Source of the DNA: Azohydromonas caseinilytica
GTDB taxonomy: Bacteria > Pseudomonadota > Gammaproteobacteria > Burkholderiales > Burkholderiaceae_C
Direction of reading: 5' to 3'
Assembly (NCBI RefSeq): GCF_012927045.1
Contig: NZ_JABBFW010000010.1
Coordinates: forward strand, 121,072-185,071
Length of the DNA stretch: 64,000 bases
The notes below the pieces were generated by a model. The model searched no databases. It was not told the DNA's origin and saw nothing but the letters and a program-made list of their open reading frames with translations. Of the stretch, positions 44,599 to 52,863 are shown in pieces. Made by a program: the position numbers and the translations under genes. Within the stretch, counting starts at the first letter, position 1, and every line of letters begins with the position of its first letter.

Positions 44599-45227
44599 AC
44601 AGCCCCGAAAGCACCGCGCTGTGGTTGACAGTCGCGGCGCTGGGCGCCTGGCACGGGCTCAATCCGGGCATGGGCTGGCCGCTGGCGGTGGCCAACGGCC
44701 TGATGGCGCGCCGCGCCGCGGCGCTGCCGGGCACGCTGCTGCCGCTGGCGGCCGGGCACCTGCTGGCCATGGCCGTGGTGCTGCTGCCCTTTGTCGCGCT
44801 GGGCACCCTGCTGGCCTGGCAGCGGGAGATCCGCATCGGCGCCGGCCTGCTGGTGGTGGCCTACGGCGCCTGGCGCCTGATCGACCGCCGCCACCCGCGC
44901 TTCCTGGCCCGCGTGCGGCCGACGCAGCTGGTGCTGTGGTCCTTCCTGATGGCCACCGCGCATGGCGCCGGGCTGATGCTGCTGCCCTTCGCACTGGGCC
45001 TGTGCATGCCGGCGGCGTCCGCCGGCCTGCCTGCGGCAGGGCTGGCCGTGGCCGGCGTCGCCGCCGTCCACACCGGCGCCATGTTCGCCACCGGCCTGGT
45101 GGCGGCCTGGGCGGTGTACCGGTGGCTGGGCCTGAAGGCGTTGGCGCGCAGCTGGATCGACCTCGACGCCGTCTGGGGTGCCAGCCTGGTGCTGGCCGGA
45201 GCGGCCAGCGTCGCGGTCGCGCTGTAA
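44595..45227 (+). CDS. Membrane protein coupled to SBP56, TTG start
   Basis: A 210-residue integral membrane protein with about six hydrophobic segments. Its TTG start (44595) overlaps the SBP56 stop codon (TTGA), implying translational coupling. Conserved-looking polar sites are AWHGLNPGMGW in the first segment, GHLLAMAVV and TAHGAGLMLLPF; the histidine-glycine pairs recall small metal or thiol exporter folds, but I cannot assign a family. The coupling suggests it exports or handles a product or metal for the SBP56 enzyme (inference). Confidence 0.78.
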   Translation: MNSPESTALWLTVAALGAWHGLNPGMGWPLAVANGLMARRAAALPGTLLPLAAGHLLAMAVVLLPFVALGTLLAWQREIRIGAGLLVVAYGAWRLIDRRHPRFLARVRPTQLVLWSFLMATAHGAGLMLLPFALGLCMPAASAGLPAAGLAVAGVAAVHTGAMFATGLVAAWAVYRWLGLKALARSWIDLDAVWGASLVLAGAASVAVAL

Positions 45228-45316
45228 CGGCCCGGCCGCTGCCGGCCCGCGCGGGTTTCGTCGGGACACTGGCACGGCCGTCGGCACGATGGCCGGCCCT
45301 GCGGTTGAATCCGGCC

Positions 45317-46537
45317 ATGGCTTCCCACCGCGACCGCAATCCGATCCACCTTTCCGCCCGTCCGGCCCCGGACGGCCTGGCGATCCGCCTGATCGAGGAC
45401 CCCGAGCAGCTCGACGCCGCCGCCTGGGACGCGCTGCTGGCCCGGCAGGCCGCGCCCACGCCGTTCCTGCAGTCGGCCTACCTGCTGGCGCTGCACCGCT
45501 CCGGCTCCGCCGTGCGCGGCACCGGCTGGGCGCCCTGCTTCATGACCGTGGAAACCGGGGATGGCGAGCTCGCCGGCGGCTGCGCTCTCTATTTGAAGAG
45601 CCATTCCTACGGCGAATACGTCTTCGACTGGGCCTGGGCCGATGCTTACCGCCGCCATGGCCTGCGTTATTACCCGAAGCTGCTGGGCGCCGTGCCCTTC
45701 ACGCCCGTGCCGGGCACGCGGCTGCTGGCGCGGGACGACGCGGTGCGCGCGCTGCTGGCGCAAGCGATCGTGGCGCTGGCGCGGCAGCAGAAGCTGTCCT
45801 CGGCGCACCTGCTGTTCATGGACGGGCAGGATGCCGCGGCGCTGGAGCGTGCGGGCTGGATGCTGCGCGAGAGCGTGCAGTTCCACTGGACGCAGCCGGC
45901 CGAGGCACCTTGGCCCAGCTTCGAAGCCTTCCTGCAGAGCCTGCACCGCGACAAGCGCAAGAAAATCGTGCAGGAGCAGCGCCGCGTGGCCGAGGCCGGC
46001 GTGCAGTTCACCGTGCACGAGGGCGCCGCCATCAGCGAGGCGCTGTGGGATTTCTTCTACCGCTGCTACACGCTGACTTACCAGGCGCACGGCTCCATGC
46101 CCTACCTGGAGCGCGCGTTCTTCCATGAGATGGCCCGCACCATGACGCGCCACTGGCTGATGTTCGTGGCGCGGCGCGACGGCGCCCCCGTGGCGGCCTC
46201 GCTGGTCGCGCTCGATCCGGAGCGCCGCCGCGCCTACGGCCGCTACTGGGGCAGCGTGGAGTTCGTACCCTGCCTGCATTTCGACGCCTGTTACTACCAG
46301 CCGCTGCGCTGGTGCATCGCCAACGGCTACCTGGCCTTCGAGGGTGGCGCGCAGGGCGAGCACAAGATGGCGCGCGGCCTGCTGCCGGTGCGCACGCAAT
46401 CCGCCCACTGGCTGGCCGACCCGCGCTTCGCCGGTGCGGTGGCCGACTTCCTGGCGCGCGAGGGCACCGGAATGCAGGACTACGTGGACGAGTTGCGCGA
46501 GCGCAACCCCTTCAAGCGCGGAGAGCAGCCGGCATGA
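45317..46537 (+). CDS. FemAB/GNAT-like acyltransferase (DUF482 type)
   Basis: A 406-residue protein of the peptidogalycan-biosynthesis/DUF482 family, related to GNAT and FemAB acyltransferases. Typical segments are AAPTPFLQSAYLLALHRSG, FDWAWADAYRRHGLRYYPKLLGAVPFTPVPG, SLHRDKRKKIVQEQRR and YWGSVEFVPCLHFDACYYQP, ending EGGAQGEHKMARGLLPV. The exact substrate of the family is not established. ATG 45317 fits the N terminus; the frame upstream is shadow sequence. It is 89 bp after the membrane-protein gene. Confidence 0.88.
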   Translation: MASHRDRNPIHLSARPAPDGLAIRLIEDPEQLDAAAWDALLARQAAPTPFLQSAYLLALHRSGSAVRGTGWAPCFMTVETGDGELAGGCALYLKSHSYGEYVFDWAWADAYRRHGLRYYPKLLGAVPFTPVPGTRLLARDDAVRALLAQAIVALARQQKLSSAHLLFMDGQDAAALERAGWMLRESVQFHWTQPAEAPWPSFEAFLQSLHRDKRKKIVQEQRRVAEAGVQFTVHEGAAISEALWDFFYRCYTLTYQAHGSMPYLERAFFHEMARTMTRHWLMFVARRDGAPVAASLVALDPERRRAYGRYWGSVEFVPCLHFDACYYQPLRWCIANGYLAFEGGAQGEHKMARGLLPVRTQSAHWLADPRFAGAVADFLAREGTGMQDYVDELRERNPFKRGEQPA

Positions 46538-46576
46538 GCCATGCCGTAAGCGTCTATGGCTCGAACAAATCCTTCC

Positions 46577-46605
46577 TTGCCGGGTCCTTGCGACCTGCCT
46601 AGAGT
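46577..46605 (+). promoter_or_regulatory. Promoter before the flavin monooxygenase gene
   Basis: TTGCCG (46577-46582), exact 17-bp spacer, TAGAGT (46600-46605), in the 185-bp gap before the monooxygenase. The TAGAGT -10 is the same hexamer as at 1059-1064. The leader would be about 110 bases long. Confidence 0.5.
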
Positions 46606-46722
46606 CGCCCAACAGCCCTTCACGACCTCCTTTCGCAGTCTTCCCCGGCAGTACCCGATGTCCGACCGCACCCCGGTCTGTCCGCGTTGCGCCATCGATC
46701 CGCGTCACCGCGGCCTACGCCG

Positions 46723-48153
46723 ATGACGACCATGGCGCGCCGCATCCGCTTCACCGCTTTCCAGATGAACGCGGCCTCGCACCAGGCGCCCGGGCTGTGG
46801 CGGCATGAACGCGACGGCTCGCAGCGCTACGCCCAGGCCGGGCACTGGCTGGAGCTGGCCCGGCTGCTGGAGCGCGGCTGCTTCGACGCCGTGCTGTTTG
46901 CCGACGTGCTGGGCGCCAACGACGTGTACGCCGGCAGCCCCGAGGCCGCGCTGCGCCACGGGGTGCAGATTCCCGTCAACGACCCGCTGGCGCTGGTGCC
47001 GCTGATGGCCCAGGCCACGCGGCACCTGGGCTTCGGCGTGACCTGCGCCCTGGCTTACGAGCATCCGTACCTGTTCGCGCGCCGCATGTCCACGCTGGAC
47101 CATCTCAGCCAGGGCCGCGTCGGCTGGAACATCGCCACGCGCTGCTTCGACAGCGCCGACCGCAACCTGGGCCTGGCGCGCCCGCCCGCGCCCGAGGAGC
47201 GCTTCGAGCTGGCCGAGGAATACCTGGAGGTGGTCTACAAGCTCTGGGAAGCGAGCTGGGAGGACGACGCGGTGCGCCGCGACCGCCAGGGCGGCGTCTA
47301 CACCGACCCGGCCAAGGTGCACGCCATCGGCCATCGCGGGCGCTATTTCGACGTGCCCGGCATCCACCTGTGCGAGCCCTCGCCGCAGCGCACGCCGCTG
47401 CTGCTGGCCCAGGCCGGCACGTCGCCCCGCGCCGCGCGCTTCGCAGCCCAGCACGCCGAAGGCATCTTCCTCAGCGGCCCCAGCATCGCCGTGGTGCGCC
47501 GCCTCGTGGAACAGGTGCGCCAGTGCCTGTCGGCGGCCGGGCGCGCCCGCGAGGACGTGCTCATCTACACCCAGGCGCTGATCATCACCGCCCCCACCTC
47601 GGCCGAGGCGCAAGCCAAGCACATGGAGCTGCTGCGCCATGTCGATGTCGAGGGCGCGCTGGCCTTGCTGTCGGGCTGGACCGGCATCGACTTCAGCCGC
47701 CATCCCCGCAACACGCCCATCGAGCAGGTGGACACCAACGCCGGCCGCACGGCGCTGGCCGCCTTCAGCCATGCCGAGCCCGCACGCCGCTGGACGGTGG
47801 GCGAGGCGGCGCGCTTCATCGGCCTGGGCGGGCGCGGGCCGGTCATCGTGGGCTCGCCGCAGCAGGTGGCCGACCAGCTCCAGCAATGGGCCGACAGCAC
47901 CGGCATCGACGGCTTCAACCTCAGCTACGCGCTGGCGCACGAGACGATGCAGGACGTGGTGGACCTGGTCGTGCCCGAATTGCAGCAACGCGGGCGCTAC
48001 GCCACGGGCTACGCCGAGGGCACGCTGCGCGACAAGCTGTTCGGACGCGGGCCGCGGCTGCCCGCCTCGCACATCGGGCGGCAGGTGAAGCTCGGACAGA
48101 CCGCACCGGAGCTGCCCGTCAGCCCCAGGACAGGTGCCGAGAACACCGTCTGA
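46723..48153 (+). CDS. NtaA/SnaA/DszA-family FMN-dependent monooxygenase
   Basis: A 476-residue flavin-dependent monooxygenase of the luciferase-like superfamily. Diagnostic sequences are the N-terminal RIRFTAFQMNAASHQAPGLW, WLELARLLERGCFDAVLFADVLG, ARRMSTLDHLSQGRVGWNIAT and LLLAQAGTSPRAARFAAQHAEGIFLSG. Members need a partner flavin reductase and oxidise diverse substrates, often organosulfur or amino-polycarboxylates such as NTA. No reductase gene is adjacent. The substrate is unknown; a nearby SBP56-type thiol enzyme makes organosulfur metabolism possible. The start may be ATG 46723 or 46732. Confidence 0.92.
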   Translation: MTTMARRIRFTAFQMNAASHQAPGLWRHERDGSQRYAQAGHWLELARLLERGCFDAVLFADVLGANDVYAGSPEAALRHGVQIPVNDPLALVPLMAQATRHLGFGVTCALAYEHPYLFARRMSTLDHLSQGRVGWNIATRCFDSADRNLGLARPPAPEERFELAEEYLEVVYKLWEASWEDDAVRRDRQGGVYTDPAKVHAIGHRGRYFDVPGIHLCEPSPQRTPLLLAQAGTSPRAARFAAQHAEGIFLSGPSIAVVRRLVEQVRQCLSAAGRAREDVLIYTQALIITAPTSAEAQAKHMELLRHVDVEGALALLSGWTGIDFSRHPRNTPIEQVDTNAGRTALAAFSHAEPARRWTVGEAARFIGLGGRGPVIVGSPQQVADQLQQWADSTGIDGFNLSYALAHETMQDVVDLVVPELQQRGRYATGYAEGTLRDKLFGRGPRLPASHIGRQVKLGQTAPELPVSPRTGAENTV

Positions 48154-48309
48154 CCCCCCTCAGGCAAGCCCGTGCCGCAGGCCCCGGCCGGGAACCGCTC
48201 TTGCCATTGGACCCAGGCGCGCAGGCCGTTGCGGTGCAAACCGAAAGCCTGGCGGCACTCCCTGGCGCCTGTGGCGCCCGCTCAATGATCAACCGATGCG
48301 GAGGTATCC

Positions 48310-48564
48310 ATGTCAGCACCCAATGGTTCCCGGCGTGACTTTGTGAAGAAGGGCGTCTATGTGGCGCCCGCCATCCTGACCCTTGCGGCCGCACCGGAGT
48401 TCGCCAAGGCCGGTTCGGTCAAGCCCGCACCGCCCAAGAACGGCGGAGGTCGGGGCCATGACCACCCGGGACGGGGTGATGACCGCCCTGGACGAGGCAA
48501 TGACCGCCCGGGACGGGGCGGCAAGGAGGACCGTCCCCGCAAGAACTGGTTCTCCAGGGACTGA
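48310..48564 (+). CDS. Small Tat-signal protein with RG-rich heptad repeats
   Basis: An 84-residue protein. The N terminus SRRDFVKKGVYVAPAILTL then AAAPEFAKAG has the twin-arginine, hydrophobic core and Ala-x-Ala layout of a Tat signal (cleavage near residue 35). The mature part is about 50 residues of low complexity: PAPPKNGGGRG, then three seven-residue repeats HDHPGRG, DDRPGRG, NDRPGRG, and a basic/aromatic end. The repeats correspond to 21-bp DNA repeats (48458-48520). Function unknown; it could be a secreted peptide or a precursor for modification. Two hairpin terminators follow its stop. Confidence 0.72.
   Translation: MSAPNGSRRDFVKKGVYVAPAILTLAAAPEFAKAGSVKPAPPKNGGGRGHDHPGRGDDRPGRGNDRPGRGGKEDRPRKNWFSRD
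48458..48520 (+). repeat. Three 21-bp tandem repeats
   Basis: Three head-to-tail copies of ATGACC-R-CCC-K-GGACG-R-GG plus two bases, at 48458-48478, 48479-48499 and 48500-48520. They encode the DDRPGRG heptads of the small Tat protein. Confidence 0.85.
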
Positions 48565-48571
48565 GGTCGAA

Positions 48572-48639
48572 ACGGCGCGGCGCCTCACGGCGCCGTGCTT
48601 GCCGCAGAACAGCGAAGGGGCGCCCGATGCGCCCCTTTG
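48572..48639. terminator. Double hairpin terminator between convergent genes
   Basis: Stem 1: ACGGCGC (48572-48578) / GCGCCGT (48590-48596). Stem 2: AAGGGGCGC (48615-48623), loop CCGAT, GCGCCCCTT (48629-48637) then T. Stem 2 has A and T flanks on both sides, so it can work in both directions, for the Tat protein gene and the convergent kinase ending at 48687. Confidence 0.8.
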
Positions 48640-48686
48640 TCGTTGCAGGCACATCGCACGCCCAGGGAACACGGCGTGCGCGGCTT

Positions 48687-51600
48687 TCACGACGTGCAGC
48701 GGCCGTGGAGCAGTTCGTCCAGGCGCTGCAGGAACTGCGAGACGTCGATGGGCTTGGTCCAGAAGTCGGCAAAACCCGCGGCCAGCGCCCGCTGGATGTT
48801 CTCCGGCATCGCATCGGCGGACAGCGCGATGCAGCGCAGATGCCGGGTCTGGGGATCGGCCCGGAGCTGTTCGAGCACGTCGTACCCGGTCATGCCGGGC
48901 AGGTTCATGTCGGTGAGGACCAGGTCGGGCTGCAGTTGCCGGGCCAGCGCCAGCCCGATCTCGCCATCGGCCGCCTCGTGCAGCAGGCAGTGAGGACGCA
49001 GGTCCATGATGTGGCGCACCAGCAGCGCGTTGACGGGATCGTCCTCGATGTAGAGGACCGTGGCGACGCCCGCTGCGTTGTCCTGCGGGGCCGGGCCGGC
49101 CCCGCCATCGGCCACCGCGGCCCGCAGGCCGGAGTCCTGGGCCAGGTTGGCCAAAGGCAGCTCGAGCGTGAAGATGCTGCCGCCCTCGTCGCGCCGGGCG
49201 GCGTGCAGATCCCCGTGCATGAGCTGCGCCAACCCCTTGGCGATCACCAGGCCCAGGCCCGCGCCTTCGATGTCCGTGCGCTCCGCGCCCAGGCGGTTGA
49301 AGGGCTGGAACAGGTGCTCCAGCTGCTCGTCGCTGAGGCCCCGGCCCGTGTCCTCCACATCGATGAGCACGCGATCACCCCGGGCGCGGGCCGACAGCCG
49401 CACCCACCCGCCGCGGTGGTTGTACTTCACGGCGTTGGACAGCAGGTTCAGCAGCACCTGGTGCAGCCGCAGGCTGTCGGCGACCACGGCGGGGGCCTCG
49501 GGCCCGATGCCATCGATCAGCCGCACGCCGGCGGCACCGGCCTGCGGTTCGATGCCGTCGAAACTGCTGCGCGCCACGGCGTGCAGCGCCGCGGGCTCCA
49601 GCGACAGGGGCGTGTTCCCGGACTCGATGCTCGCCAGGTCCAGGATCTCGTTGATCATGGCCAGCAGGTGCCTGCTCGCGGCGTGGACCTTGTGCAGCCG
49701 GTCGGCCTGGTGGCCGCGCAGCGGCGCCTCGGTGTCGATCTCCATCAGCTGCGTGAAGCCCAGGATCGCATTGAGCGGGGTGCGCAGCTCGTGGCTGATG
49801 CGCGCCAGGAAGCGGCTCTTGGCCTCGCTGGCCTGCTCCGCGGCCTCGCGCGCGGCACGGTCCTGCTCGGCCTGCTGCCGCTCGCTGACGTCGCGAAAGT
49901 ACACCGTGATGCCGCCGTCGGACGGGTAGGCCGTGACCTCGAACAGCTTGCCCAGCGGCTCGTAATGCTCCTCGAAGCGCGCCACCGTGCCGCTGGCCTG
50001 GCACTGCTCGTACATGTGCTGGAAGCGCGATCCCGACGCATCGGGAAAAGCCTCCCAGACGTTGCGGCCCAGCAGCTCCTCGCGCGTGCGTCCCAGATAG
50101 ACCTCCGCCTGCCGGTTGACGTAGCTGAAGCACCAGCGGCCATCGAGCGAGAAGATGCCGTCCGTGATGCTTTCCATCGTGGCCGTGAGCCGCCGCGCCA
50201 GGGCACTGGCCTCCTGTTCCAGGCGTTTGTTGTCGTCGATGTCCACCGACGAGCCGTACCACGCGATGGTGCCGGCCGCATCGATCTGCACCGGCGAGGC
50301 CCGAACGAGGTGCCAGCGGTAGACGCCATCGGCGCGGCGCAGCCGGTACTCCACCTCAAGCGGCCGGCGGGTGTGGCGGGCCTGGGTCCAGAGCTCGGCG
50401 ACACGGGCCTGGTCCTCGGCATGAACCAGGGTGAACCAGCCGTCGGGTATGAGCTGCTCGATGGGTACGCCGGCATACCGGGCCAGGAGCGATGAGGCGT
50501 AATCGAGCACGCCGTCTTCGCGCGCTGTCCAGACGACGATCGGCATGGATTCGGCCAGCAGCCGCCAGCGCTGGACCTGGACATGCTGCTCCGTGTTGTC
50601 GCGGAAGTAGACCGCCAGGCCCTCGTCCGACGGATAGGCCGTGACCTCGTACCAGCGCTGCTGCGGTGGGTACTGGTAGGCCAGGCGCGCGGTGTGGCCG
50701 CTGCCGCTGGCCTGCAGGTACACGCGCTCGAGTTCGGAGCCCACGACGGCCGGAAACGTTTCCCAGACCGTGCGGCCGAGCAGCTCGGAGCGGCTGCGGC
50801 CAAGCAGCCGCTCGGCCGCGGCATTGAAGTACTGGAAGCGCCAGTCCCGGTCGAGCAGGTAGAAGCCGTCGCTCATGCGCTCCAGCGTGGTCTCCAGCTG
50901 GCGGCCCACCCGGTGCGCGGCGACCACGGCCTCGATGTGCTCGGTGATGTCCTGGAAGATCCCGTACACGCGCACGACGGCGCCCGTGCCGTCCCGCGCG
51001 GACTTGCCGATGGAGCGGGTCCACAGCACGTCACCCTGCCGGCTGGAAAACTTCAGCACCAGGTCGTAGGGCGTGCCGTCGCGGCAGCAGCGCCCGAAGG
51101 CCTCCGCGATGGTCTTCTGGTCTTCCGGCACGAACAGGCTGACCACCTGCGCGGCCGTCGGCGCCTCCTGCGGCTGGAAGCCCAGGATGCGCAGGTACTC
51201 CGCGTCACCGTGCAGTGTCTGGCGCCGGACATCGAACTCCCAGGAGCCCAGATGCCCCATCTGGCAAGCCAGCCGCAGTTGCTCGCCCGCGACTTCCAGC
51301 TCCAGGGTGCGTTCCAGCAGGGCCCGCGTGGCCTCGTGCTCCTGCGTCACGTCCTGCACCGCGCCGACGATCCGGTCATCGCGCGGAGCCGGCCCCTGCA
51401 GGCGCGCCGCGCGCTCATGCACGTGGCGGATGCTGCCGTCGGGACGCACGATGCGAACGTGCAGGTCGATGGGCGCCCCCTCGACCCGGGCCAGTTCCTC
51501 GGCCTGCCTGGAGAGGTTTCGATCGTCCGGATGGACCACGCGCAGGAAGCTCTCGAAGGGCGTCGAGGGCGCAAGCTCGGTGCCGAAGATCCGGGCCACT

Positions 51601-52181
51601 TCGCCCGACCATTGGCGGCGGCCCGTGCGGGCATCGAGCTCCCAGCTGGCGAGATGGCTCAGGGATTGCACGTCGGCCAGGCGCTGCCGCGCCTGCTCAT
51701 GCCGCCGCCGCTCCAGCACGCGCTCCAGCAGGCAGCCGGCCTGTCGCGCCAGGGTCTTGAGCAGCCCGGACGCGGGCTCGTCCAGGCGCCGCGGGGCCGA
51801 GTCGAAGACGGCCAGGTCGCCCACCCTGGCACCGCCGGGCAGGGACAGCGGCATGGACGCGTAGAAGACCACGTGCGGCGCCCCGGCCACCAGCGGGCTG
51901 CCGGCAAAGCGCCCATCGCGCGTGGCGTCTTCCACCACGAACAGCCCGTCCGTCTCGATGGCATGCCCGGCAAAGGAAGCACGGCGGGGGGCTGCAGACA
52001 GGGCCTGCCCGAAGCTGGCCTTGGTCCAGGTGGCGTGCTCGTCGACCAGCGTCAAGGCCGCGCAGGCCGTGCCGCAAAGCAGGGCGGCCAGGCGCACCAG
52101 GTCGTCGTACTCGGGTTCCGGTGGCGTGCCCAGCAGCGCCAGCTCATGCAGGCAGCGCAAGCGGCCGACTTCGTCATTCAT
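48687..52181 (-). CDS. GAF/multi-PAS hybrid histidine kinase/receiver
   Basis: An 1164-residue soluble hybrid kinase. An N-terminal GAF domain (about 1-160; LHELALLGTPPEPEYDDLVRLA, LTLVDEHATWTKASFG) is followed by about five PAS units, two of which share the LLGRTVWETFP/LLGRNVWEAFP and YPSDGGITVYFRDVSER type, so they look duplicated. Then come the phosphoacceptor RISHELRTPLNAILGFTQL, ATP-binding boxes NLLSNAVKYN, DTGRGLS and GAGLGLVIAKG, and a C-terminal receiver with Asp in DLVLTDMNLPGMTG and Lys in WTKPIDVSQF. ATG 52181 (MNDEVGRL) is the natural GAF start. The next gene on the strand upstream is the RMF-like gene. Confidence 0.92.
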   Translation of the reverse strand: MNDEVGRLRCLHELALLGTPPEPEYDDLVRLAALLCGTACAALTLVDEHATWTKASFGQALSAAPRRASFAGHAIETDGLFVVEDATRDGRFAGSPLVAGAPHVVFYASMPLSLPGGARVGDLAVFDSAPRRLDEPASGLLKTLARQAGCLLERVLERRRHEQARQRLADVQSLSHLASWELDARTGRRQWSGEVARIFGTELAPSTPFESFLRVVHPDDRNLSRQAEELARVEGAPIDLHVRIVRPDGSIRHVHERAARLQGPAPRDDRIVGAVQDVTQEHEATRALLERTLELEVAGEQLRLACQMGHLGSWEFDVRRQTLHGDAEYLRILGFQPQEAPTAAQVVSLFVPEDQKTIAEAFGRCCRDGTPYDLVLKFSSRQGDVLWTRSIGKSARDGTGAVVRVYGIFQDITEHIEAVVAAHRVGRQLETTLERMSDGFYLLDRDWRFQYFNAAAERLLGRSRSELLGRTVWETFPAVVGSELERVYLQASGSGHTARLAYQYPPQQRWYEVTAYPSDEGLAVYFRDNTEQHVQVQRWRLLAESMPIVVWTAREDGVLDYASSLLARYAGVPIEQLIPDGWFTLVHAEDQARVAELWTQARHTRRPLEVEYRLRRADGVYRWHLVRASPVQIDAAGTIAWYGSSVDIDDNKRLEQEASALARRLTATMESITDGIFSLDGRWCFSYVNRQAEVYLGRTREELLGRNVWEAFPDASGSRFQHMYEQCQASGTVARFEEHYEPLGKLFEVTAYPSDGGITVYFRDVSERQQAEQDRAAREAAEQASEAKSRFLARISHELRTPLNAILGFTQLMEIDTEAPLRGHQADRLHKVHAASRHLLAMINEILDLASIESGNTPLSLEPAALHAVARSSFDGIEPQAGAAGVRLIDGIGPEAPAVVADSLRLHQVLLNLLSNAVKYNHRGGWVRLSARARGDRVLIDVEDTGRGLSDEQLEHLFQPFNRLGAERTDIEGAGLGLVIAKGLAQLMHGDLHAARRDEGGSIFTLELPLANLAQDSGLRAAVADGGAGPAPQDNAAGVATVLYIEDDPVNALLVRHIMDLRPHCLLHEAADGEIGLALARQLQPDLVLTDMNLPGMTGYDVLEQLRADPQTRHLRCIALSADAMPENIQRALAAGFADFWTKPIDVSQFLQRLDELLHGRCTS

Positions 52182-52320
52182 GTCCACTCCAGAACCGGGT
52201 GCGGTGTGCTCCGCACGTGGAGCCGTGGCCCGCCGGGCAGCTGCCTTGACGGGCGCACGAGCCCGGCGTCCGTGCCGGTGCAAATTCCGAGCCGCCGGCT
52301 TCCGGAGTGAAGCGCCGCGG

Positions 52321-52632
52321 TTAAACGGGGCCTTGCTGCGGCACCGCTGCCGTGTCGCTCAGCAGCCTGCTGCCGAACCTGTCGGCGTAGGTCTGGTGCG
52401 GAAAGCCCAGCGACTTGGCCGATCCCTCGTTCCAGCCATCGAACCAGCTGCGGGCTTCCGGCGTTTCCCGGGTGTAGGGGCAATGCTTGGAAAAGACCTC
52501 GCCGGCCCTGAAGCCCTTCTTCCAGGCCTCGACCACCACGGCAAAGGCCTCGGCCGCCCATGCCGGCCGGGGGTCCCGGACCCAGGAAGCCTGGCTTCCG
52601 GGCGGGAAACGGGTGACGGAACGCTGCGACAA
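52321..52632 (-). CDS. Ribosome modulation factor-like protein, TTG start
   Basis: A 103-residue protein with a clear RMF/CrpP-type core: EAWKKGFRAGEVFSKHCPYT, then EARSWFDGWNEG. Compare E. coli RMF, with HQRGYQAG, EMCPYQT and QWLGGWREA. RMF binds 30S near the anti-Shine-Dalgarno site and drives 100S dimer formation. This version has extra N- and C-terminal extensions (RMF is 55 residues). I chose TTG 52632 because a consensus AGGAGG lies five bases before it; an ATG at 52731 would add 33 residues without a ribosome binding site. Confidence 0.72.
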   Translation of the reverse strand: MSQRSVTRFPPGSQASWVRDPRPAWAAEAFAVVVEAWKKGFRAGEVFSKHCPYTRETPEARSWFDGWNEGSAKSLGFPHQTYADRFGSRLLSDTAAVPQQGPV

Positions 52633-52863
52633 GACGGCCTCCTGGACTTGATTGATGGACCGTCTTTTCGCAATCGCTGTGCCAATCCTTGCGGCTCTCT
52701 GACAGGGACTTGCTGGCGGCCTGCAGTACAACCCTCACATCAGGGTTGACACGGTGGTGACGCGCGTTGATCTGTGCGATGTGCATATCCGTGCGGCCGG
52801 CCCTGTTCGAGGATGGAACAAGCCGCCCGCCGGTTGGTACAGCGGGGCGGCGCCCGGACGCCG

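Noticed and set aside
48458..48520. CRISPR-like repeat array
   Set aside because: The 21-bp units are directly adjacent without spacers and encode in-frame heptads; there are no cas genes.
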